From Telmatactis stephensoni (taxonomy: Eukaryota > Cnidaria > Anthozoa > Actiniaria > Isophelliidae): DNA of 64,000 nucleotides. The notes under the pieces are model-generated. The model saw only the letters and a list, made by a program, of their open reading frames with translations. It did no database searches and had not been told where the DNA came from. How positions within the stretch are numbered: the first letter of the stretch is position 1; each line of letters begins with the position of its first letter. Below are positions 1-11,189 of the stretch, piece by piece. The DNA is taken from contig JALIZF010001939.1 of assembly GCA_029948255.1 (NCBI GenBank), forward strand, positions 3,559,501 to 3,623,500. Direction: 5' to 3'. Both the position numbers and the translations under genes were made by a program.

Positions 1-240
1 AACGGAGTGATATTTAGGGCAATAGTTAGAACAGCGTCCAGGTGTATCACTGGAGTATGCTGGAGGTAGAACTGAGTGATAGTTTAGTCCTCATACTTTT
101 GAAAACACAGAACTAAGTTAAGATCCATAATTTGGGTCGCCAACAGTACACATCACCTATTTATGGTATTTAGTCTTTATCCAATAAAAAATAATAGATT
201 TATTATGAACGGAAATTAGCATGTCTTTCTGTAGCTTTGT
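1..240. other. Unassigned non-coding DNA
   Basis: AT-rich sequence with no open frame of note. I see no tandem or inverted structure and no similarity to the other repeats of the window. Confidence 0.4.
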
Positions 241-305
241 TTTAAACATTTTAGATTTTGCATTGTAGATTTCACAGAACCGATTTCACACCTTGTTTAC
301 ACCTA

Positions 306-1253
306 TAGGACATTTAACTTATAGTTTATAGGGCAATTGCAATTTTATGATTTTTGCTGGGAGCGAAGCGAGCAGTAACACTAATCTTGGTGTGGGATTC
401 CTGTGCGATTTATGACGTCACCTTAATATTGATCCACGAACTCGATTTTTATGTACGGTGGTATGTTCATGGCGAACCTTGACGTCACAGGGATGAATTG
501 GGATTCCTGTGCGATTCCATTCGAGAGGTTTTATGTTTCTCGAAGTATAAATGAAAGTCACAAAAAAAAGTGATATTTTTTCGAGAGGACAATGTTCTGT
601 TACGGGTTATTTTGCATGTTACTGTTCGAATCGAAGCTCGTCTACGGGGCGAATCAATTCAAGCCAAGATAATAAGTATGAAGTGAGGTCGCGCTGAGAA
701 TCTCTGCAATATATTTGGTTACCCCATGAAAGAAAATTTTATACTTTGTATGTGATGGAATTGTATTGATCATTCGTTTAATCTAAAGCGTCAAATACAG
801 TACAATGACAGTAGACAATGCAGTATTTTTGACCGCGATGCAACATACAACTAGATTTTTAAAATCAGTTAGTTTTATAATCATTGCCAACGCTAGCCGT
901 TTGTGATTGTTTGAAAAATTGCTTTTACTCAAAGTGCTAAATATTTTGAACTGTGTGTGTCCGTCACTGATCCTGGAGAATGATATTTTGTAGTTCAACA
1001 TTGAAGGTCAACTAGCAGTGTTCGTCACACGACGCACAAGAGATAGACAAGAAACATTTCATATATCAGAGAAAGCGGTGTACTTTCGTGAGTTTTAGGG
1101 GAACAGTTCTGCTAATGTGGATACACCAGCTGTTTTCTGCTCGCAGCACTTCACTTTCTATTAGAAATGGCTAGTTTAATTTATAATTTATGTGAAGCGT
1201 TTTGAATCACTGATATTGCGCTATATAAGTATAGTTTATTATTATTATTATTA
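306..1253 (+). mobile_element. Insertion with (TTA)n tail, probable LINE-derived
   Basis: This block interrupts the module copy exactly where other copies read straight through (compare 16570-16600). It ends with gcgctatataagtatag followed by a run of TTA triplets at about 1227-1253. A terminal simple-repeat tail of this kind is typical of the 3' end of CR1/L2-like LINEs or their SINEs. No reverse transcriptase reading frame is visible, so it would be a 5'-truncated or non-autonomous copy. The exact 5' edge and a target duplication cannot be fixed from the sequence. Confidence 0.45.
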
Positions 1254-1384
1254 AGTGGACACCTTTTAGATGATTTGAAACTTAATGTTACTGAAGTTCA
1301 CATTTTAAACTGTCCTTTACAATGATCTAAAACTTGAAAGAATTAAGACAAAATCTGGAAGTCTGTTGTTGCCAAATCAAGAAA

Positions 1385-1678
1385 TTACCACCGTTTTCGA
1401 TGAAACGTGACTACCTAGACATCAACATTGTAGTCTGCACTTTGCATTACACGGCCGTCAATCGTTCTCGAAAGACTCAAAACCCACTGAAAATAAACTT
1501 TCTTAACTTCCAAAATTCAAAAAAAGCATCTTTTAAATTTTTGCAATTGATAGCTATCGATGTATCTCGTAAAATGTGCATTTATTGAGAGGTAAAGAAT
1601 ATTGGCGGCCATCTAATGCAAAGTGCTATCTACAATGTTGATGTCTAGGTAGTCGGATTTCATCGAAAACGGCGGTAA
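1385..1678. mobile_element. MITE with about 65-bp terminal inverted repeats
   Basis: The left end begins TTACCACCGTTTTCGATG and the right end finishes CATCGAAAACGGCGGTAA. The inverted similarity continues about 65 bp inward with few mismatches, through the acctagacatcaacattg segment. The element sits inside the broken module copy; the undisturbed paralogue is at about 16675-16695. No transposase is encoded. Superfamily not assigned. Confidence 0.75.
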
Positions 1679-1990
1679 TCAAAGCAAGACCACCAAAACC
1701 AGTAAAACTCAAAACCGACGAGAAGACACCAAAGTTTTGTTTACGATATCAGTGTGCCAAAGTCAAAGTATCCATGTGATTTGTAGTGCAACTTAAACTC
1801 TGACTGTTGATAAATTTCATATATCAAGATAAATGAAACTTTTACTGGAAAATCTCGATTCAGTATTGCCTACAAGGACTTTTAATTTAGCGCAATAATA
1901 TCAAATTATGTTAGAATTTGTCAACTTAAGTCGAGGTACCACGTGAAACATGGTGAAACTTTAAAGTCAAGTTTATTAGAGCAAGTTCAT

Positions 1991-2130
1991 ATTGTGTAGT
2001 TCCATAAAATATCCATACCCCACCACAGAGGGAATTTCGTATTACATCCCCCTACCCCTCAGAATTTCCATTTTTGATGTTATGATATTGACCTCCCACC
2101 CCTCTGGAATTTCCGAAAAAATATGACCCT
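1991..2130 (+). mobile_element. End fragment of TIR element X
   Basis: It starts ttgtgtagttcc followed by a C-rich tract with ccaccacagagggaatt, nearly the same as the left end of the elements at 17662 and 50891. The other end of the element is not present here, so this is a solo or truncated terminus. Confidence 0.65.
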
Positions 2131-2494
2131 GAACTGATTGAGGACCTTTTCGTGCCTCATGCCATCTTCTTACCTCATCATTTCAGCATGAATCCTCATA
2201 TGAATGGTAAGAATGAATCCTGGAGTTGAAGAGGCAAATATCAATAGCGTGACCCAATTTGACTTCCGGTGGATAGACAAATGTAAACCATGCCCGGAAT
2301 GGGAATGCACATTTCCGATTTTTGCGTTAGTCATACTGACTATACTGTCCAATGATAATTATTTTGTATTAGTACAATAGTGAGGTAGAGTAATAGTCTT
2401 TGCGCGTTGGGAGACAACAGTGCAATACTGCTAATTAAAAACCAACAATTTCTTCCAAGTATCTGTTCTGAGAAATCCCAAGCTCTAGCTAAAT
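2131..2494. other. Outer flank of the inverted minisatellite structure
   Basis: No gene is visible. Bases about 2301-2333 (gaatgc..atttccgatttttgcg) reappear in inverted orientation at 7988-8020, outside the second minisatellite array. This makes the region part of a larger inverted repeat. Confidence 0.5.
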
Positions 2495-3930
2495 GTCAAG
2501 TGCACCGGACAGTGGGCCGTACTAGCGTACTAGCGTACTAAGGGGAAGGAAAAACATCAAGTGCACGGACAGTGGGCCGTACTAGCGTACTAGCGTACTA
2601 GGGGGAAGGAAAAACATCAAGTGCACGGACAGTGGGCCGTACTAGCGTACTAGCGTACTAAGGGAAAACATCAAATGCACCGGACAGTGGGCCGTACTAG
2701 CGTACTAGCGTACTAGTGTACTAAGGGGAAACATCAAATGCACCGGACAGTGGGCCGTACTAGCGTACTAGCGTACTAGCGTACTAAGGGGAAGGGAAAA
2801 CATCAAGTGCACAGACAGTGGGCCGTACTAGCGTACTAGCGTACTAAGGGAACGGGAAAACACAGGAACAGTAAACACCGAGCCCGTACTAGCGTACTAA
2901 GGGAACGGGAAAACACAGGAACGGTGAACACCGAGCCCGTACTAGCGTACTAAGGGTGCGGGAAAACACAGGAACGGTGAACACCGAGCCCGTACTAGCG
3001 TACTAGCGTACTAGGGGGAAGGGAAAACATCAAGTGCACGGACAGTGGGCCGTACTAGCGTACTAGCGTACTAGGGGAAGGAAACATCAAAGTGCACGGA
3101 CAGTGGGCCGTACTAGCGTACTAGCGTACTAGAGGGAAGGGAAAAACATCAAGTGCACCGGACAGTGGGCTGTACTAGCGTACTAGCGTACTAGGGGGAA
3201 GGAAAAACATCAAGTGCACCGGACAGTGGGCCGTACTAGCGTACTAGCGTACTAGAGGGAAGGAAAAACATCAAGTGCACCGGACAGTGGGCCGTACTAG
3301 CGTACTAGCGTACTAGGGGGAAGGAAAAACATCAAGTGCACCGGACAGTGGGCCGTACTAGCGTACTAGCGTACTAGGGGGAAGGAAAAACATCAAGTGC
3401 ACCGGACAGTGGGCCGTACTAGCGTACTAGCGTACTAAGGGGAAGGAAAAACATCAAGTGCACCGGACAGTGGGCCGTACTAGCGTACTAGCGTACTAGG
3501 GGAGGGAAAACATCAAGTGCACCGGACAGTGGGCCGTACTAGCGTACTAGCGTACTAGGGGGAAGGAAAAACATCAAGTGCACCAAACAGTGGGCCGTAC
3601 TAGCGTACTAGCGTACTAGGGGGAAGGGAAAACATCAAGTGCACCAAACAGTGGGCCGTACTAGCGTACTAGCGTACTAAGGGGAAGGGAAAACATCAAG
3701 TGCACCGGACAGTGGGCCGTACTAGCGTACTAGCGTACTAGGGGGAAGGGAAAACATCAAGTGCACGGACAGTGGGCCGTACTAGCGTACTAGCGTACTA
3801 GGGGGAAGGGAAAACATCAAGTGCACGGACAGTGGGCCGTACTAGCGTACTAGCGTACTAAGGGGAAGGGAAAACATCAAGTGCACCGGACAGTGGGCCG
3901 TACTAGCGTACTAGCGTACTAGGGGGAAGG
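2495..3930 (+). repeat. 61-bp minisatellite, about 23 units, GTACTAGC core
   Basis: Units of 58-62 bp run catcaagtgcaccggacagt, then gggcc, then two to four copies of the octamer gtactagc, then a purine stretch such as gggggaaggaaaaa. A second unit type at about 2862-3005 replaces the first part with cacaggaacggtgaacacc and cgagccc. The mix of two monomer types plus a variable octamer count suggests repeated unequal exchange and conversion. No coding capacity. Confidence 0.97.
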
Positions 3931-4147
3931 ATTTGAAAGGAGCTCCACCCCAAACTGATTGAAGGCTCAGAAAAACCCAAAATTTTGGCTGTAAATTATA
4001 TAAATATAACAATTTCCGCATTCTGATTGGCTGATCTATTTGGCTGATCTGCAGTGCAAATATAAAGGAAAAAACGTGAAATTGCATTTGATTGGTATTT
4101 CAGTTTGCTTAACAAACTAAATACACTTGTTCCAAATTGCACTATAA
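3931..4147. other. Inner flank of the left minisatellite array
   Basis: Unique-looking AT-rich DNA. A short direct repeat around tggctgatct is visible at about 4027-4051. No gene. Confidence 0.4.
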
Positions 4148-4489
4148 TCACTGACTAGTATCAAATATAAAATGTTTTCCGTGTTTACGTAGCCTGACGT
4201 AAACATACGGGAAAGTGTGGGAGAAGTAGAGACCGAGCCGTAGGCGAGATTTTGTTACGGCTCGGTTTAATACAGCTAGCCCTCGAGACGATACTTTTCT
4301 CAAACGTTTTTTTTTTCGAGCGTCTTCCAGGTGAAGCTTCTTCTCAAAGATCTTAATTGTATGGTTGATGAAGTTGTACTGATATCCAGCCTTTAGATAT
4401 TTCTTTTTGATGTTTTTCACTTCTGGTTGGAAATTTGTAACTATGCGTTTGGGACAGTACAGATTTATAGGATGCAGTTCCGTTTCCAC
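4148..4489 (-). pseudogene. Possible reverse-transcriptase fragment (Penelope/DIRS-like)
   Basis: A 113-codon minus-strand frame includes CPKRIVTNFQPEVKNI and then KAGYQYNFINHTIKIFEKK. The second stretch resembles the 'GYP..FI...I..F' segment late in the RT region of retroelement proteins common in cnidarians. The remainder (basic, KKKRLRK) has no recognisable domain and the YADD-type catalytic core is absent. I read it as a short decayed fragment. Recognition is by pattern only, so an unrelated open frame is possible. Confidence 0.3.
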
Positions 4490-4639
4490 TTCTGAGTAAC
4501 CTGTGATTTCCAGTGAGTGTAGGTAATTTTCCCGGTTTGTGCTTAAGTTATTAGTGTTTTAGAATAGATAAAGAGAAAGTGTGAAAACAATTTCATGCTG
4601 TCAAGGGCAAAACTATCCAGTCAGATCCAAATCTGCGTT

Positions 4640-4900
4640 GTTGTTGTAGTCGATCATCTAATCTAAGCGAGAAATATTTTTGCATCTTATAAACGTTTCG
4701 CTAAAATGCCAGAAAACCGTTGCTTTCAGGGAAAAAATTGTCATGTTAACTGAAATTTCGCTAAAATGAAACAAAACCGTTGTTTTCAGGTAAAAAAATT
4801 GACATCTTAACTGAAATTTCGCTAAAATGCCGAAAAGAAATTACATCTTAAAAATTCGATCAGCTTAAATGCCGAAAACCGTTGCTTTCAGGGAAAAAAT
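4640..4900. repeat. About 70-bp tandem repeat, 3-4 degenerate units
   Basis: Units contain tttcgctaaaatg, then aaaaccgttg(c/t)tttcagg and a poly-A stretch, then acatcttaa. Units lie at about 4690, 4750, 4815 and 4866, the later ones shortened. Confidence 0.75.
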
Positions 4901-4986
4901 ATAATAAATCACTTAGCTGCATTTTCTTAAACGTTCTGATATAATAACAATTGAAATGTTTTTAATTAATCTGCTGTCTAAAAGAT

Positions 4987-5122
4987 TGTCTGTTTTCACT
5001 AGCATAACACGAATGCAAGTGCAAGCGCAAGCATAAGCGCAAGCATAAGTGCAAGCACAAGATATCAAAATATTTGGATCCTTATGCTTGCGCTTGTGCT
5101 TGCGTCGTAGTGAAAACCAGGC
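4987..5122. mobile_element. Hairpin MITE rich in gcaagcgcaag repeats
   Basis: The ends tctgttttcact and agtgaaaacca are inverted. The arms contain gcaagtgcaagcgcaagcat on the left and its near reverse complement on the right (cttatgcttgcgcttgtgct), around a central caagatatc. Such six-base periodic palindromes are common short non-autonomous elements in invertebrate genomes. No clear target duplication was resolved. Confidence 0.65.
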
Positions 5123-5227
5123 TTTAAGGCGAGAGCAGCCAACGAACTTGACCGAGCCGCCCGAACAGGTCATTTCGTTCTTAGAAAATGGCCATATAAA
5201 TTTCCGTGATACCTGAGATGAGACCAA

Positions 5228-5852
5228 GAGACCATAATACTATTATGGTCTCTTGAGAGAACTTAATTTTCTTAGAATGATAGGTTAGTGCCCAAATTTT
5301 ATGTTCAAGGAGTGTGAAACTGGTTTTTTTTGCTTGTTATATAGCCTGATCAATGTCGACGATAGCCACTGCTGTCTAAAGAGAGATTATGTTCTAGATT
5401 TTCATCGACATCTAAACTCCGTCAACAAGAATATTCAGTTCACATACGAAGAATCTCCTAATCGTGCGCGTGCAAACGTTTTTTGTCACACTGAACTGAA
5501 GGTCCGCGTTTGGGCCGAAACGTCTGTAAAACTTTTCATAAAAAAACGAAGCTAGAGACAACCAAATAAATTATCATGAACAATCCTAGCTTCAAATTCA
5601 AAATATTTCAAGTGCCATGAGATGATTAATTGATTTTTAGACTTAATTTCTTTATCATTATCTTACTTTTTGTTACACAAGTTTGACAGTAGGAGAACAA
5701 CAAACATGTATGTTTTGTAAAATTATCATTTTCAAATGTTTTTAGTCATTAGACTATTCACTAAAATCAAAATACTGGACGGTTGAAACAACTTCAGATT
5801 GTGTTATCCGCGTGTCATATATTTTGTAGACCAACAAGACTACCAAAGTCCT
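5228..5852. other. Unassigned DNA between MITEs
   Basis: A small palindrome gaccataatactattatggtc lies at about 5228-5250. A short open frame at 5301-5555 has no recognisable domain. Otherwise I see nothing. Confidence 0.35.
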
Positions 5853-5855
5853 TTA

Positions 5856-6246
5856 GGCCTTGTTCAAGTTTTGACTTGAAACTTGTGTCCTCGTTTGAAC
5901 GCCTCTCCACGCAAGTCGATGACAAATGTTCAAAACGTTCAAGGAAAATCAGTTAGCTGAAGGAGAGCGAGAAAATCAGTTTTGTTTTTGTTTGAATTAT
6001 TTGTAGGAGAAGAAATGTGCAGAAGTTCGGACGAAAAAATATGAAAAACAACTTATGAAGTTTAGCGTGGTGACTGTTCAAACGAGGAAAAACTTGCATC
6101 GACTTGAGAAAAAATTTGAGCACGTTCAAAGTGCTCTCAAGTCAATGCAAGTAGACGCAAGTCGATGCAAGTTGGTGTTCAAACGAAGATGCAAGCCCGC
6201 GCAAGTCAAAACTTGAATCGACTTGAGAGCTCGTTTGAACAGGGCC
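5856..6246. mobile_element. Harbinger-type MITE, 391 bp, TTA target duplication
   Basis: The element starts GGCCTTGTTCAAGTTTTGAC and ends CTCGTTTGAACAGGGCC, and it is flanked directly by TTA on both sides (5853-5855 and 6247-6249). Subterminal regions repeat acttgaatcgacttga-like and gcaagtcgatgcaag motifs in both orientations. A 3-bp TTA/TAA duplication with G-rich inverted ends fits PIF/Harbinger. No transposase is encoded. Confidence 0.75.
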
Positions 6247-6249
6247 TTA

Positions 6250-6604
6250 TAACAGCTACAGCGCGTGCTCACCACTCAACTGCTACAGCACGCTCAATGG
6301 CCGTATCTGACGTGGCCCACGAAATAAAAAATATCCGCGTGCTGAACACCTGTTTATGAGTCATAAATGAACATTCCGGATTCTTCTGAAATGGCTAAAA
6401 TTTAAGAACACAGGAATATCGGTCACAAGCCAAGAACACCGAATCAAGAGAACTATGCAGGAAATATAATCAAAATAATGTGAAAAACAAAAACTTAATT
6501 CGAAGCTTTACTCATTTTGACATTGTGATTTCTCTTTATATAGATGTTTATATATTTTCTTTTATTTATTATTAGTTAAGTTATTTTGTAAATAATTTAT
6601 TTAT
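6250..6604. other. Unassigned AT-rich DNA
   Basis: No gene or structure is seen beyond AT-rich runs near 6540-6600. A 64-codon frame overlaps the MITE edge and is not considered real. Confidence 0.35.
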
Positions 6605-6682
6605 AGACACACGACCACATCAGCTATGCTGCCTAAAAATTATCGTGTACGTATAAATAAATGCTATTATTATTATAACATG
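6605..6682 (+). mobile_element. LINE-like 3' end with ATT tail
   Basis: The text gaccacatcagctatgctgc, then a short spacer with cgtacgtataaataaatg-like sequence, ends in a run of ATT triplets. This resembles 3' terminal sequences of CR1/L2-clade LINEs. No coding part is attached, so it is a remnant. Confidence 0.4.
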
Positions 6683-6856
6683 TTTATTTCATTTCACAAA
6701 GTTGATACAACTTGACCGGGTTTAAACCATAAACCTAAGGTATTTAGAAAGATGTTTCATAGAAAAGATTTGGCATGGTTAAAACAAGTCATGGCATCAC
6801 TCCGACTACCTGCTACCTTGCAATTGGTGGGTGGTCATCAACATGAAGCTACCTTT

Positions 6857-7715
6857 GTCCGGTGCACTTGATGTTTTTCCTTCCCCCTAGTACGCTAGTA
6901 CGCTAGTACGGCCCACTGTCCGGTGCATTTGATGTTTTCCCTTAGTACGCTAGTACGCTTAGTACGGGCTCGGTGTCACCGTTCCTGTGTTTCCCGTTCC
7001 CTTAGTACGCTAGTACGCTAGTACGGCCCACTGTCCGGTGCACTTGATGTTTTTCCTTCCCCCTAGTACGCTAGTACGCTAGTACGGCCCACTGTCCGTG
7101 CACTTGATGTTTTTCCTTCCCCCTAGTACTGCTAGTACGTAGGTACGGGCTCTTTGGTTTCACCGTTCCTGTGTTTTCCCGCACCTTTAGTACGCTAGTA
7201 ACATTAGTAACGGGCTCTGTGTTCACAGTTTCCTGTGTTTTCCTACACCCTTAGTACGCTAGTACCTTAGTACGGGCTCTGTGTTCACCATTCCTGTGTT
7301 TTCCTACACCCGTAGTACGCTAGTACGTTAGTACGGGCTCTGTGTTCACCGTTCCTGTGTTTTCCTACACCCTTAGTACGCTAGTACGTTAGTACGGGCT
7401 CTGTGTTCACCGTTCCTGTGTTTTCCTACACCCTTAGTACGCTAGTACGTTAGTACGGGCTCTGTGTTCACCGTTCCTGTGTTTTCCTACACCCTTAGTA
7501 CGCTAGTACCTTAGTACGGGCTCTGTGTTCACCGTTCCTGTGTTTTCCAACGCAACGACTCCGTTCACAGTACCCGCTAGTAAAATAATAGGGCTCTGTG
7601 TTCAACCGTTCCTGTGTTTCCCACCCGTTAGTACGCTAGTACGCTAGTACGGCCCACTGTCCGGTGCACTTGACGTTTTCCCTTCCCCTTAGTAGTCGCT
7701 AGTACGGCCCACTAG
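6857..7715 (-). repeat. Inverted array of the 61-bp minisatellite, about 14 units
   Basis: This is the reverse complement of the 2495-3930 array: ctagtacg octamers, ggcccactgtccggtgcact and tgatgtttttccttcccc. Both monomer types occur, with the second type (gggctctgtgttcaccgttc) dominating from about 7140 to 7560. Units decay towards 7715, where insertions break the period; isolated octamers continue to about 7860. The right array is richer in the second type than the left one, so the arms have evolved separately. Confidence 0.95.
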
Positions 7716-8143
7716 TAAATAGTTCTACACTTTAATATAATAGTACACCACAATGTTTAACCACAATGTTAATACCCTACCTTAGTATGCTAGTACGTTA
7801 GTACGGTACAGTTTTCACATTAAAAAGTATTCTACAGCCCCGTTAGTACACCAGATAACTTATATGAAATAACTAGTACAGCATACTGTTTGCTCTTTGC
7901 AAAACAGTAAACATTAAAGATGACAACAGCAGATACAAAAAGACAAAAAATACTGACCAAGAAAAGAGCTAGTACGCTAACACGGGTGACTAACGCAAAA
8001 ATCGGAAATAGGCATTCCCACAATGCGCAACATATGGACAAATGACAATTCCTGTCAACAATGCAACACCTAACTTGGGGTATGAAAATGCTTTTTATCG
8101 GATATCTCCCTTGCTAAATTATTTTACAACTTAATTTTTTATA
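7716..8143. other. Decaying array edge and outer flank
   Basis: Scattered gctagtac remnants persist, then the inverted match to 2301-2333 appears at 7988-8020. No gene is visible. Confidence 0.4.
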
Positions 8144-8147
8144 AAAT

Positions 8148-10195
8148 GTGACCCTATTTGCGAAAACCGGGCTTAACGAAATTAGCGTTAAAGCATTATT
8201 TCATTTTAACACGTTTTGGACCATTGAGAATGCGTTAGAAAACATTACCAACGCTTTGAAAAACATTCTCAATGCTTTGGCAAGCATTCTCAGATCGTTG
8301 AAATAGCGCTTGAGAAACCATTTAAAAACATTCTCAACGATTTTGGTGAGCATTCTCAGAGTGTTGGCATAACATTTGAAAAATGGTTTGAAAACATTCC
8401 CAACATTTTGTTAGTAAAATAATCAGCCAAATTCCAACGGACTGCATGAAGGTCAGAGTTCGCAGAATACCGAAAACCGCCATAATCATTTTATAGCAAG
8501 GGGAATAACATTTAAGAAACATATTCCTTACTCTTCTGTCAAATGTGTCTGTGTTGAAAACACTAAATCACACTTAAATAAATAAATAAATATTTTGTGT
8601 TTTCAGGTAATAAATTACACTCAAATGAATTAAGCAAGGGAAAATTAAATAAACATTTTCCGAGTATGTTTGAGAAGATGCTGATCAGATTAAGTTTAAA
8701 ACTTGTTCTCTATTGATTTCATTCGTACTTGAAACAAATTCACATTAAATAAGAAGTGTTAAAGATTACGTTTAGAATTGGGAGACTCATGATTCAACCA
8801 ATTTGAAGTTTCAAAAATTGTGTTACTGTAATATCCACAGAGCAGCACGGATTCGTTTGCATTGCCGAAACATACCAAGTAAATGAAACACATCTAGTTA
8901 AACGAAATAAAACGATTTTTTCTTCTTAACGAGAAAGTGAGAAAATGAGTTGTAGGAATTGTGGAATATTGTCATCAGACAATTGTGAATTCATCATCGA
9001 TTTCATTGCTACTGGACATTCTTACAAGTAGAAATTCATCTGTGAAAGTGCTAAAAATTGGACTTTTTTGAAATATTTGGCCACAGCATAACCTAAAGGA
9101 CTTCAAAGCCGTGACCGACAGTGGTATTTTTGCTCAATTTTGTACTTACAAGAATAATTCAACCTGATACGTTTGTTTACAGTTCAGGTCTTTTGTGAGA
9201 TCGGTCTCGACTAATTGTGTTTGATTGACAGGTGAGAATACAAAGGTCAATTTTCCTTTGAATTTTCTAAAATATGTCAACCAGGAATAAACTTTTTTGG
9301 GTCCATAGTGGATACATATATACCATCTAAAGACCATATTTCTATGCTTTAGAGTCTTTCTGAAAATTTTTTAGGGTTATTTGTTTTATCTAGCGCTAAA
9401 TTATCGTCTTGTCGCTTTAAATGCCGGAAGGCGACGATAAGCCCTAGTATTGTCTCGTTCCGTCTTTTATTATAAAACCTGACTCAAGAGGCTCTAAATT
9501 CTGAGATCATTTCGTGTGTGAATGGCTCATCAAGGAAAGCTGAAGTCCATGGGAAAGCGGGACCTTCAAAAGATTTCTGTGTGACTTCATGATCAAGCAG
9601 TTGAAAATGTGACCGCGACTTGAAAGCTTTTTTTTGACAGGTCATCACTTTTAGCGTACAAATGGATTGCACGCGGTATCGGCTAAAGCAGCACGTCAGA
9701 CTAGATATTATGATTCAAATTGGCATCTTCGTTCATTTGTGCAGTATCAGGACAATCAAATTGTACAGTTTCAGTTATTCAATTATAACGGGTTATAGTT
9801 TTCTATCTGATTCGATTAATTGATTTATTGAGAAATTTTCAGAATCTACTGGTCATATCTCACTGGCTGACATTCCGAATGCATTTTTAATGTTTTGTTA
9901 AAATGAAGGTGAACAACGTTGGTAATGCTATTTAAAACATAATCAAACGTTATCAATCATCAATCAATCGTTCAGACAATCTCATCCAATGCATTTTCAT
10001 CGTTGGGTTGAATGTTGGCAACACATTCCTGTTATCAAGATCATTGTCAATTCGTTGAGCAGTACTATCAATTTCATTTCAACGTTCTATCAGATCGTTG
10101 AGGAACATTTTCAATGCATTACAATGCATTCAGAAGCGTGGAAAACGCACTTAAACGCTAATTTCGTTAAGCCCGGTTTTCGCAAATAGGGTCAC
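8148..10195. mobile_element. 2.05-kb TIR element with AAAT target duplication
   Basis: The ends GTGACCCTATTTGCGAAAAC and GTTTTCGCAAATAGGGTCAC match as an inverted repeat of about 42 bp without mismatch. AAAT flanks both sides (8144-8147, 10196-10199). Subterminal regions are full of short cattctcaacg / aacgttgg-type repeats in both arms. The interior has no transposase-like frame over 66 codons, so the copy is non-autonomous. At 8420-8480 it carries a cagagttcgcagaataccg segment that also occurs in the palindromes near 58.3-59.5 kb. Confidence 0.8.
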
Positions 10196-10199
10196 AAAT

Positions 10200-11189
10200 T
10201 GTAGATATGACTCTAAAGTTCAAAATACTGCATTTTTCAAAAAATTGAACATTTTGAAGAAAATTTTGTCCCGTGTATCCTTAACTTGCTAGCAGATGCC
10301 CTATGTTGTTTCAATTTTCCTTTGTCAATCAGTTTTCGCTATATCCTAATTTGCTGTGTTGTTATGGTTTTTATTTTAATTTATTGAAAATGGGATTTAT
10401 CTCACGAGTAAAGTAATTATACTAGTCTTGTGCTTCTTTCATGAAATGGCTGTGCCCATATTAGCATACGAGCAGAACTCATTAGTATTTAAAACATGGG
10501 TTATACGAACTCGCTCTATTATTTTGACTTACATGATTCTAACCAAAGTATTCCTGAACTCAGCACCTTTGAATTTCTAAGCTTTGAATGAAAGTTAAAC
10601 AGAAAATCATATTTCGTAAGTCAGGTTTTAAGACTCTTATCGGTTTTGAAATCTACAACTAATTGTCTTGTCTGCTTCTGAAGAAAAAAAACACCTTCAT
10701 AATTTCTTTCATTTGAATACTTTGAATATTGATGCCATTCACCAAATGCATCTTTGTTTTCTGATAGTTTGAAATACTGGTGATTGGTTTCATGGACAGT
10801 AATTGTACAAATACAGTGGATATCTTTAATGATTTTGATACATTGGTTCAGTAACCACATGCAAAGTATCCAAGTGAGGCTCCAGGGTACAAATTGAAAT
10901 AATCCTTTGTGTGTAAGATGGAGCCTTGTTTCAATGCTTTCTGTGTTTATGACCAATGAATGGATGTATGGAAAATGGTGAACAAAGAATTTTCCCTCAT
11001 GTGTTCCATTTATAACAGTCATTGTTATGTGTCATGTTTCAGCTCGAAGCTCCAAGCATCTCCCAAATTGCCTGTGGTTTGTGGTGGATGTCAGCAGTAC
11101 TGGTTTAATGGTTTGGACAGTAGACTTAACACAATGATTGAAGAAGCTTGTCTGGTGATAGAAGTGTTTCATCAATATGAGGATAAAAG
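10200..11189. other. Unassigned region with an unrecognised open frame
   Basis: The longest frame outside clear repeats (133 codons, minus strand, 10621-11022) lies here. It overlaps plus-strand frames at 10960-11280 that run into the next minisatellite. No motif or signal peptide is recognisable, codon usage looks arbitrary, and no splice context can be argued. I do not call a gene. Confidence 0.3.

Larger units (their letters stand above)
241..1895 (+). repeat. Broken, diverged copy of the composite-unit module
   Basis: Three collinear blocks (about 241-305, 1254-1329 and 1679-1890) match parts of the module seen intact at 16536-16895, 27270-27630 and 40570-40920. Shared landmarks are ccttgtttacacctat, accttttagatgatttgaaa and aaaccaccaaaaccagtaaa-like segments, in the same order and orientation. 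The gaps between blocks are later insertions annotated separately. It is more diverged than the four tandem copies, so the module existed as a dispersed repeat outside the tandem array. Confidence 0.75.
2301..8020. mobile_element. Large foldback-like structure with minisatellite arms
   Basis: A 33-bp segment at 2301-2333 is repeated inverted with about two mismatches at 7988-8020. Inside these, two arrays of the same 61-bp minisatellite face each other (2495-3930 plus strand, 6857-7715 reverse complement). The 2.9-kb centre is non-repetitive apart from small MITEs. The arrangement resembles foldback transposons whose arms are tandem repeats. No target duplication or transposase was found, so an inverted duplication of a plain minisatellite locus remains possible. 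Confidence 0.45.

Noticed and set aside
2495..3930. CRISPR-like regular array
   Set aside because: The units are contiguous near-identical tandem copies without unique spacers, and the sequence is clearly animal.
5000..5110. Bacterial-type terminator or tRNA-like fold for the gcaagcgcaag hairpin
   Set aside because: It has MITE-like ends and six-base periodic arms. There is no U-tract terminator context and no tRNA A/B box.
10621..11022. 133-codon minus-strand frame as a gene
   Set aside because: No recognisable domain, overlapping open frames on the other strand, AT-rich composition and no promoter or splice evidence. One frame of this length is expected by chance in 64 kb.
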